Source: Dyella sp. SG609 (lineage in GTDB: Bacteria > Pseudomonadota > Gammaproteobacteria > Xanthomonadales > Rhodanobacteraceae). From it: a stretch of DNA of 64,000 nt. A program made the translations under genes and the position numbers. Shown in pieces: positions 56,233-64,000 of this stretch (position 1 is its first letter; the number at the start of each line of letters is the position of its first letter). The notes under the pieces are model-generated. The model was not told the origin of the DNA. It worked only from the letters and a program-made list of their open reading frames with translations, and did not search any database. The stretch covers positions 372,001-436,000 of the forward strand of contig NZ_JAAZQJ010000001.1 in NCBI RefSeq assembly GCF_012275375.1. The letters run 5' to 3'.

Positions 56233-57639
56233 ATGCTGCTCTACGAACGCCTGGCCGGCGAACTGCGCGGCCAGATCGCCCGCGGCGCCCTGCGCGCGGG
56301 CGAGCGCCTGCCGTCGATCCGCCAGCTGGCGCAAGGCCATGGCTTGAGTGCGGCCACCGCGGTACAGGCCTGCCTGCAACTGGAACGGGAGGGCCTGGTG
56401 CTGGCGCGTCCGCGTTCGGGCTATTACGTGCGGGCCGCCGCGCCGCCGCCGCCCGATGCCAGGCCGATGCGCCGGCGCGCGCCGGGCACGGTGAACAACC
56501 CTGCGTTGCAGGAGGTGCTCGACATGCTGGCGCGCGGCGACGTGCTGCCGCTGCACAGCGCCACGCCCTCGCTCGCGCTGTTGCCGCAGGCGGCGCTCAC
56601 GGCGGCATTGAGCCGCAGCCTGCGCCACCATCCCGCCGTAGCGCTCGACTACGCGCCGCCGCAAGGCCTGCCCGCGCTGCGCCGGCAGATCGCCCGCCGG
56701 TATGCGCAATTGGGCGCCGCGGTGTCGCCGGACGAGATCGTGATCACCGCCGGCGCGATGGAAGGCATCAGCCTTGCGCTGCGCACGCTCACTGCGCCGG
56801 GCGACGTGGTGCTGGTGGAGACGCCGACGTATCACGGCATTCTGCAGGCCGTAGCGGCGTTGCGCTTGAAGGTGCTGGAGGTACCGAACCTGCCCGGGCA
56901 GGGCATCGATGCGGTGCGGCTCGATCAACTGCTGCAGCAGAACCGCGTGCGCGCGGCGGTGCTGGTGCCGAACTTCAACAATCCGCTGGGCAGCGTCACC
57001 AGCGACGCGGCGAAGCAGGCGCTGCTGGCCAGTTGCGCGCGGCATGGCACGGTGGTGATCGAGGACGACGTTTACGGCGATCTCGCTTGGTCCGGCGAAC
57101 GTCCCTCGCCGCTGCGCCGCTGGGATACGCGCGGCAACGTGATCAGTTGCGGTTCGTTTTCCAAATCGCTGTCGCCGGGCCTGCGCCTGGGCTGGATGGC
57201 GGCCGGCGCATGGACGGATGCGCTGGTGCGCGCCAAGTATTTCTCCACCGTCGGCGCGGCCAGCCTGCCGCAGCTGGCGATGGCCGATTACCTGCAGAAG
57301 CACGATCTGGAACGCCATCTGCGGCGCCTGCGCCGCGCGCTGGCGGACAACGCGCAACGCCTGCACGAGGCGATCGCGCGGCACTGGCCGGCGGGCACGC
57401 GCGCCTGCGAGCCGCGGGGCGGCCTGTCGCTGTGGCTGCAATTGCCGCCGGGCGGCGATGGCGAGGCTCTGTTCGAGGCGGCGCTGGGGCAGGGCATCGG
57501 CACTTCGCCGGGCGTGCTGTTTTCCAGCCGCGGGGATTACCGCGATTGCCTGCGCCTGAGCTGCGGGATGCCGTGGGATGCGCGGCTGGAGCAGGCGCTG
57601 AAAAAACTCGGCCAGCTGGCGGCGCGCCAGCTGGCCTGA
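56233..57639 (+). CDS. MocR-type GntR/aminotransferase regulator
   Basis: 468 residues. N-terminal winged helix-turn-helix of the GntR type (about 1-75: LAGELRGQIARGALRAGERL, then PSIRQLAQGHGLSAATAVQA), linker, and a fold-type I aminotransferase domain with PLP lysine K311 in SCGSFSKSLSPG and PNFNNPLG. ATG at 56233 is preferred over 56200 because GGGAGG lies just upstream. MocR proteins sense PLP or an amino-acid derivative and activate or repress neighbouring genes; here the EamA transporter. Confidence 0.9.
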   Translation: MLLYERLAGELRGQIARGALRAGERLPSIRQLAQGHGLSAATAVQACLQLEREGLVLARPRSGYYVRAAAPPPPDARPMRRRAPGTVNNPALQEVLDMLARGDVLPLHSATPSLALLPQAALTAALSRSLRHHPAVALDYAPPQGLPALRRQIARRYAQLGAAVSPDEIVITAGAMEGISLALRTLTAPGDVVLVETPTYHGILQAVAALRLKVLEVPNLPGQGIDAVRLDQLLQQNRVRAAVLVPNFNNPLGSVTSDAAKQALLASCARHGTVVIEDDVYGDLAWSGERPSPLRRWDTRGNVISCGSFSKSLSPGLRLGWMAAGAWTDALVRAKYFSTVGAASLPQLAMADYLQKHDLERHLRRLRRALADNAQRLHEAIARHWPAGTRACEPRGGLSLWLQLPPGGDGEALFEAALGQGIGTSPGVLFSSRGDYRDCLRLSCGMPWDARLEQALKKLGQLAARQLA

Positions 57640-57651
57640 GCGGACGGGGGC

Positions 57652-57927
57652 TTATTCCTCGTCTTCTTCTTCCTCTTCGTCTTCCTCGTCTTCCTCGAAG
57701 GCTTCGAGCTCTTCGACGCGCACGAAGTTCGGCGCTTCGTCGGCGAAGGCGACGGCACGGCCGTCGGCGCACATCGGGCGCACGCTGCGGCGGCGGGTGC
57801 CGCCGGTTTCGGATTCGACCAGGGCGAAGCAGACGATGGCCTGGGCGCTTTCTTCGCCGGCTTCGTCGTAGACGGCGACCCAGCCGGTGGCGGGCATGAT
57901 CTGGAGGATGTTGTCGAGGTTCGACAT
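57652..57927 (-). CDS. Hypothetical protein with poly-acidic tail
   Basis: 91 residues. N-terminal 70 residues MSNLDNILQIMPATGWVAVY and so on form a small alpha/beta domain with SETGGTRRRSVRPM; residues 75-91 are almost only Glu and Asp. The tail is encoded by a run of CTTCTT/CCTC-type repeats at 57654-57700 on the plus strand, so its length may vary. The gene converges with the MocR gene 12 bp away. Function unknown; the acidic tail could bind cations or a basic partner. Confidence 0.65.
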   Translation of the reverse strand: MSNLDNILQIMPATGWVAVYDEAGEESAQAIVCFALVESETGGTRRRSVRPMCADGRAVAFADEAPNFVRVEELEAFEEDEEDEEEEEDEE

Positions 57928-58150
57928 GGGGATTCCCGGTTGGCGAAAGCCGCCTAGAGTGCCGGGTGGGTATGACGCCTGCAAGCGTTGCTTCGCAAGC
58001 TTGCCAGGCCCAGGTGCGCGGGCATCGCACGCCGCGGGCCATGTTCCTGGCCTGGCTGGGTTCTGCCCATTCCACTGCTTGCGCTCCACCTGTGGCCATC
58101 CTCGTGGGTGGCCTCATACCCGAAACCCTTCGTGGCGCCGCCCCGTGTTC

Positions 58151-59056
58151 CTATGCTGTCGCCGCCGCGCCGGCCACGGCACGGCTTGCGTATCGCTGGA
58201 CGCCGGCCTTCTCGTGCTCGCTCGTGCGAAACAGGCCATTCGCTTGGGCTGGGGTCAACATCCGCTTGCCCATCGTGTCGTGGCGGCCTTCATCGAGCGC
58301 TTCCGCCGCGATGGCGCCCAGGTGTGCCAGCGTGGCCTGCATCGGTCCGCACCCCAGGCTGATGCGCCGCACGCCCAGCTGTTCCAGCGCCTGCGAGCCC
58401 GGTGCGCCCGGATAGCCGGCATAGACGTTGAGCGGCACCGGCAGCCATTGCGCGAGCGTTGCGATGTCCGCGGCCTCGGCCAGGCCGGGAACGAAGATGC
58501 CATCGGCGCCGGCATCGACATAGGCCAGCGCGCGCTTTCGGGTTTCCTCCAGGCGTGCTTCGGCCGGCAGATCGCTCAGATACGTATCGATGCGCGCATT
58601 GATGAAGAAAGGCAGGTCACGATGCCGCGCAATCCTCCGCACGCAGGCAATGCGCTCGCTGAGCACGCCGGGATGCGCCAGCGTCCGCGAGCCCGGGTCG
58701 GTGCCGTCTTCGATATTGATGCCCACCACGCCCAGCTGGATCAGCGCCTCGGCCAGGTTGCCGGTGTCCTGGGCATCGAGCGCATAGCCACGTTCGATAT
58801 CGACGCTGACCGGCGCGCCGACCACCCGGCAAACGCGCCGGCAGGCCGCCAGCAGCTCCTGTATGGGCATCTGCTCGCCGTCGGGATAGCCCAGCGCCCA
58901 GGCCATGCCGGCGCTGGTGGTGGCGATCGCCTTGGCGCCCGCGTTTTCGATCACCCTGGCACTGGCGGCATCCCAGGCGTTGGGCAGCATCAATGGCCCT
59001 GGGCCGGCATGCAGTTGATGGAAAAGCTCGGCACGCTCTCTCTGTTTGCGGTTCAT
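58151..59056 (-). CDS. Isocitrate lyase/PEP mutase family enzyme
   Basis: 301 residues. Starts MNRKQRERAELFHQLHAGPG; contains LPNAWDAASARVIENAGAKA, VSVDIERGYA and GINIEDGTDP, the metal/phosphonate-site pattern of the PEP mutase superfamily. The KKCGH loop of true isocitrate lyases is absent, so it is more likely a carbon-phosphorus or methylisocitrate-type lyase-like enzyme of unassigned substrate. ATG at 59056; in-frame sequence upstream to 59206 is not family-like. Confidence 0.8.
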   Translation of the reverse strand: MNRKQRERAELFHQLHAGPGPLMLPNAWDAASARVIENAGAKAIATTSAGMAWALGYPDGEQMPIQELLAACRRVCRVVGAPVSVDIERGYALDAQDTGNLAEALIQLGVVGINIEDGTDPGSRTLAHPGVLSERIACVRRIARHRDLPFFINARIDTYLSDLPAEARLEETRKRALAYVDAGADGIFVPGLAEAADIATLAQWLPVPLNVYAGYPGAPGSQALEQLGVRRISLGCGPMQATLAHLGAIAAEALDEGRHDTMGKRMLTPAQANGLFRTSEHEKAGVQRYASRAVAGAAATA

Positions 59057-59201
59057 GCTGCTGGCCTGTGGTTGCACCCGACGCCGGGCAGGTAAAGCAG
59101 ACCATGGGGCGGCCCGGCCCGCTGTCAGAATCTTTAGCGACCGCCTCGAGTGACTCCGATGGCGCTTGCATAAGCTCTGCCGACGAACCCGGAACAGGGC
59201 A

Positions 59202-59213
59202 TACAATCATTCG
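59202..59213 (+). promoter_or_regulatory. -10 box immediately before the 103-residue gene
   Basis: TACAAT at 59202-59207, then exactly six bases, then ATG at 59214. No Shine-Dalgarno is visible. Same arrangement as at ribF and hipB. The -35 is weak. Confidence 0.5.
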
Positions 59214-59525
59214 ATGGACTATCAGCTCGTCATCAAGTTCTGGCGCAAATCCCTGGCCGACGAAGCCTTTCTCGCGGCCATCGAGGGCAAGTTGAAGGAG
59301 GCCTTGGGCGATGCGGTCGAACTGGAGGGCTACGACGTCAGCCCGAAGGAGATCAATCTTTTCATGCTCACCGCTGACCCGCGGCATGCCTTCCGGCGCG
59401 CCAAGGATGTGCTCGATGGATTGGGCGTTCTGAACGGCGTTTCGGCCGCCCACCGCCTGGTCGGCGGCACTCGCTTTACGTCTATCTGGCCGCTGCGCGC
59501 CACGCGCAAGTTCAGGCTGCCGTAG
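59214..59525 (+). CDS. Hypothetical protein (103 residues)
   Basis: Not recognised. Starts MDYQLVIKFWRKSLADEAFL; contains EGYDVSPKEINLFMLTADPR and ends LRATRKFRLP. No signal peptide or membrane helix; mixed alpha/beta with a basic C-terminus. A -10 element sits six bases before the ATG, so the mRNA may be leaderless. It is divergent from the PEP mutase-like gene and upstream of a cysteine hydrolase gene on the same strand, 86 bp away. Confidence 0.65.
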   Translation: MDYQLVIKFWRKSLADEAFLAAIEGKLKEALGDAVELEGYDVSPKEINLFMLTADPRHAFRRAKDVLDGLGVLNGVSAAHRLVGGTRFTSIWPLRATRKFRLP

Positions 59526-59611
59526 CGCCAGTGAAAGCCTGGCAGTGCGTTGCCGAAAAATTCCACGTCCCCAACACTCCCCGTTGACCATCCGGGTGCC
59601 ACGTTGCGGCC

Positions 59612-60190
59612 ATGGTGCAACCCCATCGCCAGGCCCTGCTGATCGTCGACGTCTTCAACGACTTCCGTTTCGAAGGCGGTACCGGACTGGCAGAGCAGTT
59701 CCGCCCGGCGATCCCGCAGCTTGCGCTGTTGCGCGAGCATTTCCGTGGCCGGGGCGTGCCGGTCGTCTACGTCAATGACAACTTCGACCGCTGGCATGAG
59801 GACCTGCACGGCGTGGTCGCTTACACGCGCGAAGCCGGCCCTGCCGTATCGCGTGAAGCAGCCGATGCGCTGATGCCGGGGCGCGAGGACGTGCGTCTGC
59901 TGAAGTCGCGCCATTCGGCGTTCTACCGCACGCAGCTGCCCGCGCTGCTGGAACACTTGCAGGTCGGGGAGCTGGTGCTGGCGGGCATGGCCGGCGATGC
60001 CTGCGTGTTCACCACCGCGCTGGATGCGCACGTGCATGGCTACAAGGTGCAGGTGGTGCGCGATGCCATCGCCAGCCAGACGCAGGCGCGCAACCGGCGC
60101 GTGCTGGAGCATTTGCGCGAGACGCTGGGCATGGCCACGCCCGGCGTGGAAGAGCTGGTCAGCCGAATCCCCCGGGAAGGCCGGTGCTGA
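59612..60190 (+). CDS. Isochorismatase-like cysteine hydrolase
   Basis: 192 residues. The catalytic triad of the isochorismatase/nicotinamidase superfamily is visible: D13 in ALLIVDVFNDF, K98 in LLKSRHSAF and C131 in GDACVFTT, with the cis-peptide region MAGDAC. Substrate is not predictable (nicotinamide, isochorismate or a carbamoyl compound are possible). ATG 59612. The last 32 bp overlap the convergent glycosyltransferase gene. Confidence 0.88.
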   Translation: MVQPHRQALLIVDVFNDFRFEGGTGLAEQFRPAIPQLALLREHFRGRGVPVVYVNDNFDRWHEDLHGVVAYTREAGPAVSREAADALMPGREDVRLLKSRHSAFYRTQLPALLEHLQVGELVLAGMAGDACVFTTALDAHVHGYKVQVVRDAIASQTQARNRRVLEHLRETLGMATPGVEELVSRIPREGRC

Positions 60191-60974
60191 GGTGGGCGCC
60201 GTCGGCGGCGATGCGCACGCGATGGTGCTCGACGCAGGCCTGGCGTTCCCGGGCCAGGCGGTAGCTTTCGCGCAGTTTCCCGTAGCTCAGCAGGTGCATG
60301 GCGGTGGCGCAGGTGATGCGCGCCACGTCCAGCAGCGGGCGGAAATGGCTGTGGCGGAACTGCGCGCCATAGCGCGAGGGGATGGGGATGGAAACGACGT
60401 CGACGCCGCTTTCGCGGCAGGCGCGGATCAGCAGCGAGGCCTCGTAGGCGAAGCCGTTCGTGGTGGCGGTATCGGCCAGCTCGAGTACGGACGGCGGATA
60501 CCAGCGCTGGCCGCTCTGCGTGTCGGCGATGCCGCGGGCGCAGGCCCAGGAGATGCCCCAGTCGGCGACGCGGTTGGCGATGTGGCGGGCGCGGGGTTGG
60601 CGTTCGGTATCCAGCAGGCGCGCGCCGATCACCACGCTGCCGGGGTGGCGCTTGGCGGCGGCCAGCATATAGGGCACGTCGTCGGCCTGATGCTGGCCGT
60701 CGCCGTCCATGGTCAGCACCGCTTCGAAACCGCTCTGCCGCGCGGCGCGCAGGCCGGTGCGCAGCGCCTCGCCCTTGCCGTGCCGGCCCTGGTGGCGCAG
60801 CAGGGTCACGCCGGCATGGCGCGCGACGATCTTCGCCGTGGCGTCGGTGGAACCGTCGTCCACCACGCAGATCGGCACGCCCAGCCGTTGCGCACTGGCC
60901 AGCACGCCGCCGATGGCGCGTTCCTCGTTGTGGCAGGGGATCACGATGCACCAGCGCGGAAGGGACGACGGCAT
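60159..60974 (-). CDS. Glycosyltransferase family 2
   Basis: 271 residues, GT-A fold: nucleotide-sugar site CIVIPCHNEERAIGGVL and CVVDDGSTDATAKI, and the DxD-like MDGDGQHQADDVPY. A basic C-terminus (RESYRLARERQACVEHHRVR) may sit at the membrane, but no transmembrane helix is present. ATG 60974 has AGGAG eight bases upstream. It resembles DPM/DPG-type transferases that use dolichyl or polyprenyl phosphate. An imperfect palindrome (61057-61070) lies upstream. Confidence 0.85.
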   Translation of the reverse strand: MPSSLPRWCIVIPCHNEERAIGGVLASAQRLGVPICVVDDGSTDATAKIVARHAGVTLLRHQGRHGKGEALRTGLRAARQSGFEAVLTMDGDGQHQADDVPYMLAAAKRHPGSVVIGARLLDTERQPRARHIANRVADWGISWACARGIADTQSGQRWYPPSVLELADTATTNGFAYEASLLIRACRESGVDVVSIPIPSRYGAQFRHSHFRPLLDVARITCATAMHLLSYGKLRESYRLARERQACVEHHRVRIAADGAHLSTGLPGGFG

Positions 60975-61091
60975 GACGCGCTCCTGGGCGGCCTGAGGGC
61001 AAGCCAGTGTCGGCATCCTTGCCGTGGCGGAGCGTGAAAAACGTATGCCTTTGCCCGTTAACGCGCTAACGCGTGTGCGGATCCGTCCGGT

Positions 61092-61871
61092 TCAATCCGC
61101 TCGCGAAGGGCCGCCGTATTGCAGCGTGTCGGAGATATCCGCCGCCGCCTGGCGCAGATGCTCCAGCGTCAGCTTCTCGCTGATCGCCGAAGCGCGCCGC
61201 TCGATGAACGGCACCGTCAGCGCGCACACCGCGCTGCCGTGCTGCATCACCGGCGCCGACAGGTCGGTCACGCCGTCGACGATATGGCTGGGTGCGGTGG
61301 CGTAGCCGCGCGAATGCACCAGCGCGGCGTGCTTTAGCAGTTTCTTGCGGTCGAGCTCGGGTTCGTGCGCGGCGATCATGTCCAGCCACAGCTTCTGCAC
61401 TTCGTCGGTCTGGAACGCCAGCAGCACGTGGCCGGAGGTGGCCTGCGACATCGGGCGGCGGTGGCCGACGCGCACTACCAGGCCGATCTCGCCGGGCGGG
61501 TCGATGCGCGCGATCACCACGATCTGCTCGCGCGAGGGCACCACCAGGTGGCAGGACTGGTCGACCGAGTGGGCCAGGCGATGCATGACAGGCAAGGCCG
61601 CTTCGACCGCGGTCTTCAGCGGCGGCTGCTCCATCCCCAGGCGGAACAGGCGCGGCGTGATCGAGTAACCGGAGTCGCCCTCGCCGCGCATGATGTAGTC
61701 GCGCTCCTCCAGCACCTGCAGCATGCGGAAGATCTCGCCGCGGGACCGGCCTACGCCCTCGGAGACCTCGGCGATGCTCAGCGGCACCGGCGAGCCGGCG
61801 AGCAGCTCCAGGATGTCCAGGCCTTTGTCCAGCGCGGGCGCGCGGTACTTGGGTGTGCTCTGCTTGGGCAT
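61092..61871 (-). CDS. IclR-family transcriptional regulator
   Basis: 259 residues. N-terminal winged helix (about 10-75: ALDKGLDILELLAGSPVPLS, then RGEIFRMLQVLEERDYI), C-terminal effector domain (LRLxxGMEQ-like start, then VVRVGHRRPMSQATSGHVLL). Divergent from the FucP permease gene; most likely it regulates the fucose locus. ATG 61871 (MPKQSTPKYRAPALDKG) is chosen because the helix-turn-helix then starts at the usual place. Confidence 0.88.
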   Translation of the reverse strand: MPKQSTPKYRAPALDKGLDILELLAGSPVPLSIAEVSEGVGRSRGEIFRMLQVLEERDYIMRGEGDSGYSITPRLFRLGMEQPPLKTAVEAALPVMHRLAHSVDQSCHLVVPSREQIVVIARIDPPGEIGLVVRVGHRRPMSQATSGHVLLAFQTDEVQKLWLDMIAAHEPELDRKKLLKHAALVHSRGYATAPSHIVDGVTDLSAPVMQHGSAVCALTVPFIERRASAISEKLTLEHLRQAAADISDTLQYGGPSRAD

Positions 61872-62055
61872 GATGCTGGGGGTCCCCTCGATGATCCCTT
61901 CGATGACCGGCAAGATTGCCTCAGCGCGTCCTGTAGCGCCACGCAGCGGCCCCTTGCTGCGTTGCATCTTGTGTTACGGGTGAATTTGCTGTTCATATTT
62001 GCACAATCTGTCGCGACTTGTCCCTCCAGGGACGCCAGCCAGCGGGGTAGGCAGT

Positions 62056-63351
62056 TTGGACACGACAACGCAAACGCCGCAGCTGGCGGCGCCCTCGGCG
62101 CGGGTAGCCGGCCATCCGTGGATTCCCCTGGCGCTGATCGTCAGCCTGTTCTTCCTGTGGGGCGTGGCCAACAACCTCAACGACGTGCTGATCCCGCAGT
62201 TCAAGAAGGCGTTCGTGCTGAACGACTTCCAGGCGGGCCTGGTACAGAGCGCGTTCTACCTGGGCTACTTCCTGGTGGCGATGCCGGCCGGCATCTATAT
62301 GCGCCGCTTCGGCTACAAGAGCGCGGTGGTGTTCGGGCTGGCGCTGTACGGGCTGGGCGCCTTGCTGTTCTGGCCGGCGGCGGAGCAGGGCACGTACGGT
62401 TTCTTTCTGTTCGCGCTGTTCGTGATCGCCAGCGGGCTGGCTTTCCTGGAGACCTCCGCCAATCCGTTCGTGACTTTGCTGGGCCCGCGCGAAACCGCGG
62501 CGCGCCGCCTGAACCTGGCGCAGGCCTTCAATCCCCTGGGTTCGATCACCGGCATCCTGATCGGCCAGCACTTCATCTTTTCCGGTGTCGAACACACGCC
62601 CGAACAACTCGCCGCCTTGAGCGCCGCCGAGCGCGCTGCTTTCGTCGCGCACGAGACCGCGGCGGTGCAGCTGCCGTACCTGGCCATCGGCCTGGTGGTG
62701 CTGGCCTGGGGGCTGCTGATCGTGCTCACGCGCTTTCCCGCCGTGCATGCGGTGGGAGAGGGCGGCGCGGCGCAAGGCCAAGGCGTGCTGGCGCGCCTGC
62801 TGGGCGACCGCCGCTTCCTCGCCACGCTGGCCGCGCAGTTCTTCTACGTGGGCGCGCAGGTGGGCGTGTGGAGCTACCTGATCCGCTACGTGCAGGCAAC
62901 CGTGCCCGGCACGCCGGCCAAGCTCGCCGCCAACTATATGCTCGTGTCCCTCGCCTGCTTCATGGCCGGGCGCTTCGCCGGCGGCGCGCTGATGCGCTAT
63001 GTCGCGCCGCGCCGGTTGCTCGCGCTGTTCGCCGCGGTGAACGTGGTGCTCACCGTGTTCGCGGTGGCGGTGCCCGGAGCGCTGGGCGCCTGCGCGCTGG
63101 TGGCGTGCAGCTTCTTCATGTCGGTGATGTATCCCACCATCTTCGCGCTGGGCGTGGAAGGCCGCGGCGACGACGAGCGCAAGCTCGGTTCGGCCCTGCT
63201 GGTGATGACCATCATCGGCGGCGCGGTGCTGACGGCGGTGATGGGCGCGGTGTCGGATGCCGCGGACATCGCGCGCGCCATGCTGGTGCCGGCGGTGAGC
63301 TTCGTGGTGATCCTGCTGTTCGCGCGCATGCGCGGCGCGGCGGAGCGCTGA
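62056..63351 (+). CDS. fucP: L-fucose:H+ symporter (FucP, MFS)
   Basis: 431 residues with 12 membrane helices. The FucP signature FFLWGVANNLNDVLIPQFKK is followed by FQAGLVQSAFYLGYFLVAMP and AFLETSANPFVTLLGP. It imports L-fucose with protons. The start is uncertain: TTG 62056 with GGGGTAGG upstream is preferred; a TTG at 61999 would add 19 residues. The next gene begins two bases after the stop. Confidence 0.9.
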   Translation: MDTTTQTPQLAAPSARVAGHPWIPLALIVSLFFLWGVANNLNDVLIPQFKKAFVLNDFQAGLVQSAFYLGYFLVAMPAGIYMRRFGYKSAVVFGLALYGLGALLFWPAAEQGTYGFFLFALFVIASGLAFLETSANPFVTLLGPRETAARRLNLAQAFNPLGSITGILIGQHFIFSGVEHTPEQLAALSAAERAAFVAHETAAVQLPYLAIGLVVLAWGLLIVLTRFPAVHAVGEGGAAQGQGVLARLLGDRRFLATLAAQFFYVGAQVGVWSYLIRYVQATVPGTPAKLAANYMLVSLACFMAGRFAGGALMRYVAPRRLLALFAAVNVVLTVFAVAVPGALGACALVACSFFMSVMYPTIFALGVEGRGDDERKLGSALLVMTIIGGAVLTAVMGAVSDAADIARAMLVPAVSFVVILLFARMRGAAER

Positions 63352-63352
63352 C

Positions 63353-63700
63353 ATGCCGCGCATGTACTTCGCGCTGGATCTTCGCGACGACCCGGCGCTG
63401 ATCGCCGAATACGAACGCTGGCACCGGCCGGAGCAGATCTGGCCGGAGATCGTCGCCTCGATCCGCGATGCAGGCGTGCGCGACCTGGAGATCTTCCGCA
63501 CCGGCAACCGCCTGGTGCTGGTGATGGACGTGGCCGAGGATTTCGACGGCGCCGCAAAGGCCGCCGCCGATGCCGCCAACCCGCGCGTGCAGGCGTGGGA
63601 GGCCTTGATGGACAGCTTCCAGCAACGCCTGCCGTGGGCGCAGCCTGGACAGAAATGGGTGCCGATGGCGCCGATCTTCTCCTTGCGCGATTGCCCCTGA
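63353..63700 (+). CDS. L-fucose/L-rhamnose mutarotase (RhaM family)
   Basis: 115 residues. Family features: MYFALDLRDDPALIAEYERW, with the catalytic histidine in YERWHRPEQIWPEI, and LEIFRTGNRLVLVMDV. The enzyme interconverts the anomers of L-fucose or L-rhamnose after uptake. The ATG is one base past the FucP stop, so the genes are co-transcribed. With FucP it indicates that fucose rather than rhamnose is the substrate. More pathway genes are expected beyond the window. Confidence 0.87.
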   Translation: MPRMYFALDLRDDPALIAEYERWHRPEQIWPEIVASIRDAGVRDLEIFRTGNRLVLVMDVAEDFDGAAKAAADAANPRVQAWEALMDSFQQRLPWAQPGQKWVPMAPIFSLRDCP

Positions 63701-64000
63701 GCCATCGTTTCCGGCGTGCGCATGGCGCCCGGATGATATGCATCGCGCATGTTTCGCAACCGGCTTCCGATCATCGCGATCGGCGACCGCGACGGCATCG
63801 CGCGACATTCTGTTTGGACGTCCAAATATTTTTAGATTGCGCAATCTTTCAAGTCTTCGGCGCATCAATGTCACGGCTCGCGTGACGGAAAAGATCAGCG
63901 ACAAAGCGTTACCGGAAAATAGAGTGACGCAGCTCGCAACTCCGCGCGGCACTACTTTTCGTTGCTCAAAACCTGCGTAGTCTCACGGAAGCATTCTTGG
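63701..64000. other. AT-rich intergenic region at the window end
   Basis: 300 bp of lower GC content than its surroundings, with no recognised gene. It holds two palindromes (63813-63847). Several A/T-rich stretches suggest a promoter region for a gene beyond the window, probably another part of the sugar locus. Confidence 0.5.
63813..63847. promoter_or_regulatory. Two adjacent 14-bp palindromes
   Basis: TTTGGACGTCCAAA (63813-63826) and AGATTGCGCAATCT (63834-63847) are perfect palindromes with different sequences. Their centres are 21 bp apart, two helical turns, so two proteins could bind on the same face. They lie 113 bp after the mutarotase stop. The regulator is unknown. Confidence 0.65.

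Overview
The window is chromosomal DNA of a high-GC Gram-negative bacterium. The conserved block obgE / rpsT / murJ / ribF / ileS / lspA / ispH, a FabV-type enoyl reductase, RebB-like proteins and RcsB-like regulators suggest a gammaproteobacterium of the Xanthomonadales, most likely Rhodanobacteraceae (Dyella, Luteibacter or Frateuria type). The placement is an inference from gene content, not from a search. There are no insertion sequences, integrases, CRISPR arrays or phage genes; one tRNA gene (Thr-CGT) is present.

Layout. 1-6.6 kb: the end of obgE and a three-gene SMC-like operon (MksF/JetA, MksE/JetB, MksB/JetC) with no JetD nuclease. 6.6-14.6 kb: a REP-type repeat, rpsT (UUG start, clear promoter), then murJ, ribF, ileS, lspA and ispH. 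14.7-16.5 kb: a hipBA toxin-antitoxin operon behind a perfect 51-bp palindrome. 16.5-17.9 kb: two RebB (R-body) type genes and tRNA-Thr. 18.2-28.4 kb: a phosphorelay cluster with a membrane HisKA-Hpt protein lacking an ATPase domain, two LuxR-type response regulators, a FecR/LysM-CHASE2 gene pair, a hybrid kinase and a third regulator, followed by small genes. 29.2-41.6 kb: one giant autotransporter gene (4132 codons) with about 32 passenger repeats. 41.8-47.5 kb: fabV, fusA, a catalase-like protein with cytochrome b561. 47.8-55.1 kb: a secreted triple-repeat protein, a degenerate MASE1 sensor, and a LytS/LytTR two-component pair between two homologous secreted beta-propeller proteins. 55.2-61 kb: EamA transporter, MocR-type regulator, an acidic protein, a PEP-mutase/isocitrate-lyase family enzyme, a cysteine hydrolase and a glycosyltransferase. 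61-64 kb: the start of a fucose catabolic locus (IclR regulator, FucP permease, mutarotase), ending in an AT-rich region with two adjacent palindromes.

The most interesting system is an Rcs-like envelope phosphorelay. Two of the three LuxR-type regulators have receivers and DNA-recognition helices close to RcsB; the cluster also holds a hybrid kinase (RcsC-like role) and a HisKA-Hpt protein without ATPase (RcsD-like role). Three intergenic regions within 5 kb each carry TCAGANAARTCCTA, which resembles the enterobacterial RcsB box TAAGANNNNTCCTA. The sites lie upstream of the FecR/CHASE2 operon, upstream of a GlsB-type small membrane protein (where the box abuts a plausible promoter), and in front of an unexplained transcript region at 27.2 kb. 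The proposed circuit is inference; the repeated motif is directly visible.

Other notable points are three genes with a -10 box exactly six bases before ATG (candidate leaderless mRNAs), an autotransporter barrel followed by an unusual 137-residue Lys/Ala/Pro-rich tail with two cysteines, a duplicated copy of the autotransporter start region, and a MocR gene with two direct repeats 31 bp apart.
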